In this document: in pieces, positions 10,455 to 20,900 of the stretch | How the letters are laid out: each line of letters starts with the position of its first letter | How positions within the stretch are numbered: the first letter of the stretch is position 1 | DNA from: Bryum argenteum | Taxonomy: Eukaryota > Streptophyta > Bryopsida > Bryales > Bryaceae | DNA: 64,000 nucleotides | Assembly (NCBI GenBank): GCA_037043015.1 | Contig: CM073323.1 | Span: 13,699,758-13,763,757 of the forward strand | Direction of reading: 5' to 3' | Notes under the pieces: generated by a model | The model's input: only the letters and a program-made list of their open reading frames with translations | Database searches by the model: none | Told to the model about the DNA's origin: nothing | Program-made: the position numbers and the translations under genes

Positions 10455-13400
10455 ATGTTTGACACCTTGAAGGAAATCGAGCTTAAGGAGGAGGAAGAGA
10501 GAAGAGTAGCAGATAAGGCTCGAGATGCTGTTCTGTCTGAGAATACAAACGGGGGTCCAACAGAGTTGCTGGACAATGAGTGGGCAGGATTTCCTGACTC
10601 TGACACTCTACACTATACAACGAAGTTGGCTGAACCGGTTCCAAGAACACCCCATGACACCAATACCAGACAAGACCAGGACGAGCATTTTGCAATAGAA
10701 GTGGGTAGGCAAATCCTGGCCAGCCCAATAACATTAACGGTGGGCCAATTGTTGCAGATGGCCCCAAATATAACCGAGTTCGCCAAGGCCCATGTATTTA
10801 CTGAGTTGGGACATCACCAGGTTTCTGGTATAGCCCAAACTCCAGTAGCGAAGCCAATGACCGGACAAAGAGGTAAGAACGATGTGATAGCGAGTTTAGC
10901 TATAGATGTGGACAGGGAATTACCGGTGTTAGCCGTGCGGATTGGCAACGGGGTTCTCGAAAATGTACTGTTGGACGGTGGATCCGGTGTTAATCTAATC
11001 ACTGATGAAGAGCGGAAGCGCCTAGGATTGAAGGACCCACAACCAGCCCCATTCAGACTCAGAATGGCAGACCAGACAGTCGTCGACTCGGAGGGATTGA
11101 TACGCAATGTCCGGATTCACATTCATGGTATCCCTTACCTTATCACTCTAACCGTAATTAAAAATAAGGAAGTTAATGAAGCATATAGCATGCTGTTAGG
11201 ACGTCCTTGGTTAATTGATGCTAAGGTTAATCATGAGTGGGGTAATAATACAGTCACAATTCGAGGCAACGGAACAGTCAGGACAGTATCGGTAAGTAAA
11301 AGGAAGGGACCCAGACCTAAATTACCAGAGGTCCTGGTCTGCTATAATTTTGCTGAGGGACTAACGGATGAGGAAGAGGCACGTTGACTGGCTACCGAGC
11401 AGGACGTACTTGTCGTTGGAACAGTCACATTACCTCGAATGGATCAGGACCCGGACCAGGCCAGGGACCATGACCAGTTGGGGGGACCAGAACGCGTGTA
11501 CCCTGAACATTTCTACACTTTCGAAGAAGGAGATATTGAGGTGGATGAAACTCCAGCCAGAGAGAAGGTGAAGAATTTGAAGATTGCTGCATGGAATCTA
11601 CCGGAATCGGAGCAGTTACGGAACGTGAACCTGGGTACAGAAGACGAACCTCAGTTGCTCCGGATAAATGCTGACATCAGTCCGGAGCAGGCCAATGAGG
11701 CAGAGATACTCTTCCGGGAGTACAAGGACGTGTTCGCCTGGACATACAAGGACTTGAAGGGTATTCCCCCTTCAATTGCGCAACACCGCATCGAGCTAGA
11801 GAAAGATATACCACCATCGCACCAGGCCAGATATCGGATGAATCCGAACTACGCCAGCATCGTGAAGCAGGACTTGGACAAGTTGCTCCAAGCAGGATTC
11901 ATTGCACCAGTAGAGGATGCCACCTGGCTGTCACCCATTGTTATTGTGCCAAAGAAAAATGGAAAATTAAGGATTTGTATTGATTTTAGGAAATTGAACG
12001 CTGCTACTAAAAAGGATCCGTACCCCTTACCATTTACTGAAGAGGTGTTAGATTCTGTGGCAGGACATGAAATGTATTCATTTCTGGACGGGTACTCAGG
12101 GTACCATCAAATCCAGATCGCACCAGAAGACCGGTTTAAGACTGCTTTTGTGACGGACTGGGGAGCCTTCGTTTGGGTGGTCATGCCATTCGGCTTGAAG
12201 AATGCACCACCAACTTACCAAAGGGCAGTAAACCGAGCCTTTCGTGATTATATTGGAGATTTTATGAAATTGTTCTTAGATGATTTCAGTGTATACAGTG
12301 ACGTCACTAGTCATCTAGCCAAGTTGAGACTATGTTTTGAGAAATGTCGGGAATATGGCATAAGCTTGAACCCAGAAAAATGTTTCTTACTGGTGTATTC
12401 AGGAATCATCCTGGGACATGTGGTGTCAAAGGAAGGTAAATTCCCGGACCCAAAGAAGCTTGAGGTGATAGCCAACATGCCAAGGCCAAAAAAACCAGTT
12501 GATGTGCAGGTTTTTAACGGTTTTGCCTAGTTTAACAGATGCTACATCAAGACGTATGCACACATCATGGAACCCATCACAAAACTGATGCGGAAATCTG
12601 AGGAGTTTACCTGGTCAGACGAGTGTGAGGAGGCGTGGAAGGCGTCGAGGACAAGTACCGAATGCGCCTATCCCGATTGCGCCACGATGGGACCTGAGTT
12701 TCATGTGCATACCGATCGTCGGCCATAGCAATTGGGGTATCTTGGCCCGAACCCAACAGGAAGTGTGACCAACCAAATTCTTACGCATCCAGACTTTTGA
12801 ATTCTGCTGAAAAGAACTATAGTACCACTGAAAGAGAAGCTCTTGCAATGGTTTATGCGTTGAACAAGTATAGGCATTATTTGCTAGGTAACAAGTTTGT
12901 ATTTTTCGTTGATCACATGGCCCTAGTGTACGTGGTGAACAAGCCACAGGTATCCGGCAGGATCGCTCGATGGTTGCTGCTGTTCCAAGAGTATGACTTC
13001 ACGGTGGTCTACAAACCAGGCAAAACTCATGGCGTAGCAGATGCGCTGTCAAGACTACCAAATGGAAAACCAGCTACTAGTGTGGCGGACCAGACGAAGG
13101 ATGCAAGTTTGTTCTATGTCAAGCCAGAATGGTTGGAGGATGTTACTGCTTATCTACAGACGGGAGTTGTTCGACAAACACTAACTAAGGAGGAGCAGAG
13201 GAGGTTGATCTTGAAATCGTTACCGTATACACTCAACGAGGGCGTCTTGTCTGAAGGGCCGAGGATCACGGTGCTACGAAGAAAGATCGGACCCACTGCC
13301 GGAGACAAGAATGAAGAAGAGATGCACTACGATGTAGGGGTGGTCACTTTTCACAAGAAATCACCACAAGGAAGATTTTGGATGCCGGGTACTGGTGGCC

Positions 13401-14180
13401 AGCCATCCACAAAAATGTGGCTGAATACTGTAAGGCCTGTGATAGGTGTCGAGAGGTGGGCGATATGGCAACACTGCCTGGCCCACCGGTGACCAAGATG
13501 CCACCAACCATTCATGAAATGGGGGTTGGATTACATCGGTCCAATCAAGCCAATGGCAGCAAAGACCGGTAACCGGTATATACTGGTGGCCACGGACTAT
13601 GCCACTAAGTGGGTGGAGGCCAGGGCTTTGAGGACCAATACAAAGAACGGTGACAATGTTTTTGTATGAAAGAAAGTCTTCACACGGACGCGGTGTCCAT
13701 TGACACTAATTAGTGACCAGGGCTCTCATTTCATAAATGAGGCCATTAAACACTTGGTGGAGCATTTCCTGCTCCAACATCGCACTTCTACGACATATTA
13801 CCCCCAAGGTAATGGCCAGGCGGAATCAACAAACAAGGTAATAGGCCGATCTTCGACAAGCTTGTAAATGACAAGCGAACCGACTGGGATCAACACTTGC
13901 CTACGGTGTTATTCTCATACAGGACTGCTTACAAAGTGATGACAGGATATACCCCGTTCCAGCTGGTATATGGGCTACATCGATTGATGCCCACGGAATT
14001 CTTAGTTCCGACCAAACGAACTCATTTGGACATAGAGTATACACCGACCCGGGTGTTAGCAGCCAGGATTGCTGACTTGGAGCAGCTAGATACTATACGG
14101 CAGGATGCACAGGCCGTAGCTGGGACCAGACAGTGGAACCGGTCATTATGGAGCCAACAGCACTATCGGTAGAAGGATTT
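10455..14180 (+). other. pol region: protease, RT, RNase H, integrase
   Basis: Protease: LLDGGSGVNLI near 10975. Reverse transcriptase: SPIVIVPKKNGKLRICIDFR near 11930-11990, PFGLKNAP and FLDDFSVYSD near 12190-12300; the usual YxDD is FLDD. RNase H: NYSTTEREALAMVYALNKYR near 12815 and the end motif THGVADALSRL near 13030. Integrase: zinc-binding and core parts between about 13370 and 14180. Order and motifs define a Ty3/gypsy element. It is a fossil with several breaks. Some 330 bp after the integrase part encode its C-terminal tail. Confidence 0.8.
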
Positions 14181-14559
14181 CCAACTTGGCGACTATGTCC
14201 TGTGGTATCCAAAAGGACACAAGGAGCATGTTGGCAAATACAAGAGCAGGTGGTTTGGGCCTTATAGGATCTAGTACCGGCTACCTAATAATACTGCCTT
14301 ATTGGTTACAGTAGAACACTTTGACCCCAATCCGGTAATTGTCAACATCAACAAATTGAAGCCATACCTTTTTTATGACAAAAACCAACTGGTGACAGTG
14401 ACTCCAACAATTCCGCCTGAGGACCGGGTCGACAAAGAAAAGGGGATAGTAGTTGCAAAGGCCAGAAAAACGCCACAGAAGTCCACAAAGAAGGACCAGA
14501 ATATCAGGAAATTAATCATGGAGTTGGAGTGAGGGACTTACAAGGCCAGGACAAGCAGA

Positions 14560-14800
14560 CGAAAGGTCAGGACGTGCAGTCAAGACCCCAGGAGATGCAG
14601 CTAAGACCCCAGGAGATGCAGCCAAGACCCTGGAGATGCAAATAAGACCCTGGAGATGCAGCCAAGACCCCAGAGATGCAAACAAGACCCTGGAGATGCA
14701 AACCAAGACCCTGGAGATGCAGCCAAGACCCCAGAGATGCAATCAAACGCCCGTGAGATGCAGCCAAGACCCTGAGAGATGCAAACAAGAGAGACTGAAC
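14560..14800. repeat. Minisatellite in the retrotransposon internal region
   Basis: About ten imperfect copies of an 18-20-bp unit close to GAGATGCAGCCAAGACCC lie just downstream of the integrase region. Related GGGAGGCCAG-type repeats follow to about 15000. They are purine-rich and probably non-coding or part of a disordered tail. Confidence 0.7.
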
Positions 14801-15075
14801 AGCGGCAAAATGCCAGATAGTCACCGAGAGACCAAGCGATCAATCGGGAGGCCAGGACAATCAGCCGGGAAGTCGGGAGCAGCAATCAAAAGGCCCGGAG
14901 AAGCAGTCGACATACCAGGACAAGTCCCTGGGAGGCCAGCTAAAACACTTGGGAGGCCAGAAGACATACCCGGGAGGCCATGACAAACACCAGGAGGCAA
15001 GGAAGAACATTTGGGAAGCCAGGAAAAGCACCCACAAGGCCACTAGATAAAGTTTTGGTGAAACAGATCGTAGAC

Positions 15076-15076
<1 letters not shown>

Positions 15077-15115
<39 letters not shown>
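15077..15115. repeat. Poly-A tract of about 39 bases
   Basis: An uninterrupted A run inside the internal region of the retrotransposon, between pol and the extra 3' coding region. It is followed by GATGAGAAAGTAGGTGAG-type repeats to about 15300. Confidence 0.9.
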
Positions 15116-15117
<2 letters not shown>

Positions 15118-15120
15118 TGA

Positions 15121-18100
15121 GAAAGTAGGTGAGAAAGTGGATGAAAAAAAGTAGATGAGAAAGGAGGTGAGAAAGTAGATGACAAAGTACACCAAAAAGT
15201 AGATGAAAAAGTAAAAGTAAAAGTGGATGAAAGTGGGGATGAAACTTTGGATGAAAGTTTTGACGAAAAATTGGATGAAACCCTAGGTGAAAAAAATAAG
15301 ATAAAAAAGCAAGAGAACTTGGGTGAAACTTTCTTCTTCAAAGTTACTGCGGTGGAAGAGAGTGACGCACCTGCAGCGGAGGTCGGTGCAGCATCTCTCG
15401 AAGTAGCATCTTGGGCAAAAGTCAGCGCTGTGAGGGCGGCGGAGGTTGCAGCGAAGGCGGCTGCAGCCAAAGCGGCAATTTTTGGCGAAGGTGAGGCTGA
15501 ACGAGAGGATTCGGAACCTAATTTCTTTGAGGATGGAACTTTGGTGGATCTGAATACGCAAGCATCGGACTCCGATTTATCGCCAGGGATGAGCATGTTG
15601 TAGAGAAAGCAGTTGAAGCTGAGGGCGCTGTGATTGAGAGATTGCTTGCAGCGACTGAGGACGTTAACCCTGAAGTTTAGGAAGAAGGATCAGTAGAGCC
15701 AAAAGTTGATAAAAAGGTAGCAGATCCTGATGATGAAATAGCAAGTCCGGAGCCTGAATCTGTAGAAAGGAAAAATGGATCCATCGAAGAAAAATCCGTT
15801 GTTGTCGAGGACAAGCCTGTTGACGTGGAAGATAAATGCATTGATGTCGTAGATAAAGCGATGAATGTTGCTGAGGATGTGGGGATTGTGAGCAAGGAAA
15901 TACCTGCGGAGGTTGCTTCTAGTCATGGAGTGAGCCCAGCTGAGACGGATGCCCCGGAGTTTCCTGTAGAAGAGAATCACGAGGTTTCGGAAGCACCAAC
16001 GGGGAGTGACAACGTCGGGTAACAGTGCAGGGAGAAGGACCAGCGGGAGACTGCTGCAGCGGTGGCGCCGAAAGTAGCGGTAAGGCCGGAAAAATAGGCG
16101 GGGGAACCTGCTGCGGCGGAGAATGCTGGTGGCACTGTTGCCGAGCTAGAGAAGGTAGCGGGAAGCTGCTCCGGTGGATCAGAAGCCAGCGGCAGCAGAG
16201 CCAAAAACAGCGGAAGGACCAGGTAGCACTGCCAGGGCAGGAGGTTGGGCTAGGCCAGGGCAGGAGGTTGGGGCCAGGCCAGGGCACGAGGTTGGGCCAG
16301 GCCAGGGCACGAGGTTGGGCCAGGCTAGGGCAGGAGGTTGGGGCCAGGCCAGGGGGTTAGGACAGGCCAGGGCAGGGCGGCAGGCCAGGCATGGAGTTTC
16401 TAAGCGACGTGGGGCAGAACACTCCTCAGGCTACAATAAAGATTGCACCAGCTGAAGTTGCAGGACCCAGTACCAGGAGAAAGTCTACTCAACAATTTGC
16501 AAGGTTGCCACAGAAGGTGGTGGTTCCCAGGAAGGTAAACAGGGCTATACAGCTCGACTTTCTTCCTATGCAACACTAGCAAACTTGGAAGGACCTGAAG
16601 GATGACTATTGGGCACAACATACGGGCCTGGGAAGCTTCTATGAATTCACCTGGCCTGTACCATGTACAGAGCTAGTGTTGAATTTTGTTGAAGGCTTCC
16701 ATTACTCGAAGGGGGAGAGAGCAGAGCCCAATACGCCAATTCGGGCTACAGTGAGAAGTAAACCAGTGGAGATCACGGTCTGGACTGTACAGCAAGCGCT
16801 GGGTATTGAGGGGACCACGGAGCCCAAGGCCAGGAAGCCCAGTAAGGAGTTTGATACCAGATATACAGCAAAATTTGGTTTAGAGAAGACTGATTTTAGC
16901 AGTGATGGTATCCGAATCAACGGCTTCACAGATAAGTACCAGGACAGGGTCAAGGCACTAATCGAAATTATGTGTTTGAAGAAGACATCACAGTATGCCA
17001 GCAAGGTGTTATTACACTACCTGTATCAGGCAGTGACGGATGGTAATCTCAACTGGGCACCACTTATACTGGCCAGTCTTAGGCGGTTGTTGGTTCAGAT
17101 ACATACCAGCCACATTAAGGACATCAAAGGGGCAGAACTAATTGATGTCTTACTGAGGTTATGGTTCCCGAACGACGAGGAGTCTGTGGGCCATACAACT
17201 GCACGGCAATCACGCTCAACGGAGATACATGACGGCAGTAGCAGAGAACCAAGTTTGTCACCAACACGACCAGAACCGAGACCACCACCGGATGTGGCTA
17301 GTGGAGAGGGCTTGAGGGGAGCTTACGGAGATGACCTGCCTACACAGGAGCCGGAACAACAAGCAGGGTCAAGGCATCAATCTTCATCACCAAAAGGGGG
17401 TTTGGTGTACAGAAGAAGAAGGGGGAAGCGAATGATGTCTTCCCCAACATCATCCACTGAAGAAGGACCCAGTAATAGGCGAACACGACGTCAGGTCAGG
17501 AGACCAGTATACCAGGACACCTCCACCATAGCATCATCAGACTCTGGGGATGATGAGTAGCCAGCCTCTCCACAGCGGGTAGTGAAAGGGAAAGGAAAAT
17601 TTAGGCATGCCCAAGATACTGTTTACTCCACCACCGGGGATACTTCAGAATCTGTAGATAATGAAGAGGTGTCGTCTGTACAACAGTTGGTGAAAAAGAC
17701 TAAAAAGGGCAATGAGACTATTGAGTCGACCACCGCTCCGATTTAATTATCACATGGAGAGCATTCCAGGCCAGCATCGTGAGTAATTTACAACCAAAGA
17801 CAAGCCCAAATAATGATACCGACTTATGAGAGAGGAGGCAGAGGAGGTACCAAAGATTGCCGTATATCGTGAGGTTCAAGGGGGCAGGACATGTTGTTGG
17901 AGGACCAAATAGAACCCATGCAGAGACTCAAAGCCTGAAGCAAGACCAACAACACCAAACTCATGAACAAGTCGAGGTGGTACCGCTCACCGGTATATAC
18001 GAGGAAGACAGAGCGAAGCGGTAAATCCAAGCATGGCGGCAACGATTGCAACCATCCTGCGAGAGTGAGCATTTGGAGCAGGACCATGTGCAACAAAAGA

Positions 18101-18910
18101 GGAGCAGGAGCCCAGGAGGTCACAGTGGCATAATGGAGGGACTTAATGACTTAGTCCAGCAGCTACAAACTGCACTCAACGATGCCGCAAGGGTACGACA
18201 ACTTCAAGAGCAGGTGGATACCACACAGGTCAACACCAACTTGGTCTTACAGCGGCGGCTAGAAGAAATGACTGCACAGTTAGAACACGGACAGCGGCAG
18301 TATGCTGCATTGGAAAGTACCTGGACAGAAACCATGCAGAGTTTGACAACTCTCCAAGAGAAATACAACACAGCAGTGCAGACAGAAGAGGCAAGACGAC
18401 GCCGCGTGGAGTTGGAGGATAGCGTGAGCGCCAGACTCAAAGACTATGACAGATTAGCTCTGGAGAACCGGCAACTGCAACTGCAAGTCCAATTGGCACA
18501 GGCCAAATCCATTCAAACCTTTCAACAGTTGACCCAGCATCTCCTAACTACATCCAGAAACCAGTCCTGGCGGAAATCAAGGCCTATTCCGAGGATCAAG
18601 AGAGGAGCAGCAGATACTTAATGAGGTTTGTGGAAAAATACCCTACTTTTGTGTGCTGACCGGGTCGATGGAGAGCAAGGGAAGAGGAGGAGGACCCGAT
18701 TACAACCACAATTCAGCGATGCAGCCAGAGGGCGGGAGCTTCTTGCAGCGCCCGGCACTACTTTCACACATTGGGACAGATATTTGGGAGGTCCCTACGA
18801 AAGAACACCAAATGATGGAGAAAGACACCGCAACCATCATCAAGATCATGTGCCAAAGAGGAGCGGACAAGCAAAGAACACCAAGAGATCGGCATCACCA
18901 AGAGAGTGAT
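15121..18910 (+). other. Extra coding region downstream of pol (accessory frames)
   Basis: This stretch lies between pol and the polypurine tract and carries same-strand coding segments. One at 15223-15603 is acidic and alanine-rich. 16210-16390 is a GGCCAGGGCAGGAGGTTGGG-type repeat. 16676-17560 encodes about 294 residues with LNFVEGFHYSKGERAEP and a helical region ending LIDVLLRLWFPN, reminiscent of the 'putative plant transposon protein' domain found in Athila/Tat accessory frames, followed by a charged disordered tail. 18046-18621 encodes a coiled coil of about 190 residues. In Tat/Athila/Ogre elements extra frames occur next to pol and are often expressed from spliced RNA. The family match is by eye. 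Fossil. Confidence 0.6.
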
Positions 18911-19082
18911 CTAAGCGTCACTGTAATGCGCTTGGTAGTATTCACTACATACTTGATAGGACAAAGATTCCAAGTGTGGATTTTCATTTGTGTGAGGCAT
19001 GTTTTTTTACATTTTATTTGATTTGTCGTTTAACTCGATTATTACATTTAAACCGTGCAGAACATCATCGAGGCGGATGTAA

Positions 19083-19096
19083 ACCAAAAGGGGATA
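19083..19096 (+). other. Polypurine tract
   Basis: CCAAAAGGGGATAA ends immediately before the TGTTAACC start of the 3' LTR, the expected place for the plus-strand primer. Confidence 0.75.
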
Positions 19097-20581
19097 ATGT
19101 TAACCGGGATTTACCTAGCCAAGAAAAAAAAGAATCTCCTAGTAGTCTATTAAGTCCTGAATGAAATCCTGCCCGGATGAAATCCTGTCTTTGGGATGAA
19201 ATCTGTCGTAGGATGAAATCACATTGCAGGATGAAATCGCATTGCAGGATGAAATCCTGTTGCAGGATGAAATCTGTTGCAGGATGAAATCCTGTGGATG
19301 GATGAAGGCGGCTAGGGTTAGAGATTAGGGTTTGGCGGCCAGGGTTTGGGGGAGTTTTGGAGCTCTCTCTCTCTTGCTGGAGCTAGGAGCGTGTGTGTGT
19401 GTGTGTGTGTAGGGTGTTGGATAGTGACAGGAACTACTGCTTAGGTCGATTCATGGTACCGGAAGGACCAGTAGCACCGCTGCGGAAAATGCTTGTACCA
19501 CTACTATTTTTTTCAATGACATTATGAAAGGATTTGTATGTAAAAGTGTTAAACTTAAGTGTTGAGATTTCCGTGGTAGTGTGGGGAGCGATGTGGGAAG
19601 CGATATTGAAAGCGATATTGGGAAGCGATATTGAAGCGATATTAGGAAGCGATATGAGAAGCGATATTAGGAAGCGATATTGAGAAGCGATATTAGGAAG
19701 CGATATTGAGAAGCGATATTGAAGCGATATTGAGAGCGATATTGGGAAGCGTCGCGAGAAAGCGATATTAGGAAGCGATATTGAAGCGATATTGAGAGCG
19801 ATATTAGGAAGCGATATTGAAAGCGATATTAGGAAGCGATATTGAAGAAGCGATATTAGGGCTTGATATTAGGAAAGCGATATTGAAGCGATATTAGGAA
19901 GCGATATTGAAGCGATATTAGGAAGCGATATTGAGAGAAGCGATATTAGGAGCGATATTAGAGAAGCGATATTGAAGCGATATTGGAGAGCGATATTAGG
20001 AAGCGATATTAGAGAAGCGATATTAGGAAGCAATATTGAAGCGATATTAGGAAGCGATATTGAAAGCGATATTAGGGCTTGATATTAGGAAGCGTCTTGA
20101 AAGCGATATTAGGAAGCGATATTGAAGCGATATTAGGAAGCGATATTGAAAGCGATATTAGGAAGCGATATTGAAAGCGATATTAGGAAGCGATATTAGG
20201 AAGCGATATTGAAAGCGATATTAGGAAGCGATATTGAAGCGATATTAGGAAGCGATATTGAAGCGATATTAGGAAGCGATATTGAAAGCGATATTAGGGA
20301 AGCGATATTGAAAAAGCGATATTAGGAAGCGATATTGAAGCGATATTAGGAAGCGATATTGAGAAAGCGATATTAGGAAGCGATATTGAGAAGCGATATT
20401 AGGAGCAGCGATATTGAAAAGCGATATTAGAAACGATATTGAGAAAGCGATATTAAAGCGATATTGAGAAAGCGATATTGAAAGCGATATTGAGAAGCGA
20501 GATTAGGAATTTTAGGGTTTCAGAGAGTTACAACATCATAGGTAAGGTATTTGGAGGGGTATGAAGAATACCACTTTCACA
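19097..20581 (+). repeat. 3' LTR
   Basis: It begins TGTTAACCGGG and ends CTTTCACA like the 5' LTR. It shares the GGATGAAATCCTG repeats, the CT and GT microsatellites and the terminal GGGTTTCAGAGAG block. Its minisatellite (about 19588-20505) is three times longer than that of the 5' LTR and built from a GAAGCGATATT unit instead of GAGCAGTATT. The GGCGT duplication follows at 20582-20586. Confidence 0.9.
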
Positions 20582-20586
20582 GGCGT

Positions 20587-20900
20587 CTGTCGGGATGCCG
20601 TGACACCGCCATAAGAAGTCAATTATCCTGGTAAGGAGATTCATGGAAATACGCCTGTAGACGAGTCGTCGCCAGCGGCAATTTTTCCGAATCAAGTACT
20701 GGCATCGGCTTTAGCGGTTGATGAACGCGATGCTTGGGTCGCAAAGATGATGACCCACGACAAACCGCATGTAATAGGCACAACAAAAAAAAAGCGCAAA
20801 AGTGACCGTGTGGAGCATAGCGACGGCTTCCACCTCCGACATGGTGAAGTTCCGGATTACGGCAAGGGGTGAAGCTAGCCTCCCGTTTGATTTCAACCCA
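20587..20900 (+). pseudogene. 3' part of the gene split by the retrotransposon
   Basis: Directly after the target duplication a segment around 20650-20874 is open on the plus strand. It encodes SSPAAIFPNQVLASALAVDE and, further on, a KKKRK basic cluster typical of a nuclear signal before a stop at about 20874. With 3405-4890 it probably formed one gene before insertion. No domain is recognised. Confidence 0.3.

Larger units (their letters stand above)
4898..20581 (+). mobile_element. Ty3/gypsy LTR retrotransposon, Tat/Athila-like, fossil copy
   Basis: This 15.7 kb element is bounded by TG...CA LTRs and a GGCGT duplication. Parts in order: 5' LTR; a gag region at about 7600-10390 with a coiled-coil-rich N-terminal part, a gag domain near 9530-9850 and two CCHC knuckles; an aspartic protease near 10950 (DGGSGVN); reverse transcriptase at about 11850-12500 (catalytic motif FLDD, GYSGYHQI); RNase H at about 12800-13070; integrase at about 13370-14180; an additional coding region downstream of pol at 15100-18900; a polypurine tract; and the 3' LTR. 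The PR-RT-RH-IN order places it in Ty3/gypsy. The RT motifs and extra 3' reading frames suggest the Tat/Athila branch. No chromodomain is seen. It is broken at several places (roughly five to ten) but structurally complete. The intact duplication and similar LTRs suggest a fairly recent insertion. Confidence 0.9.

Noticed and set aside
15077-15115. Poly-A run as the tail of a retroposed gene or SINE
   Set aside because: It lies inside an LTR element with repeats on both sides, no recognisable retrocopy precedes it and no flanking duplication was seen.
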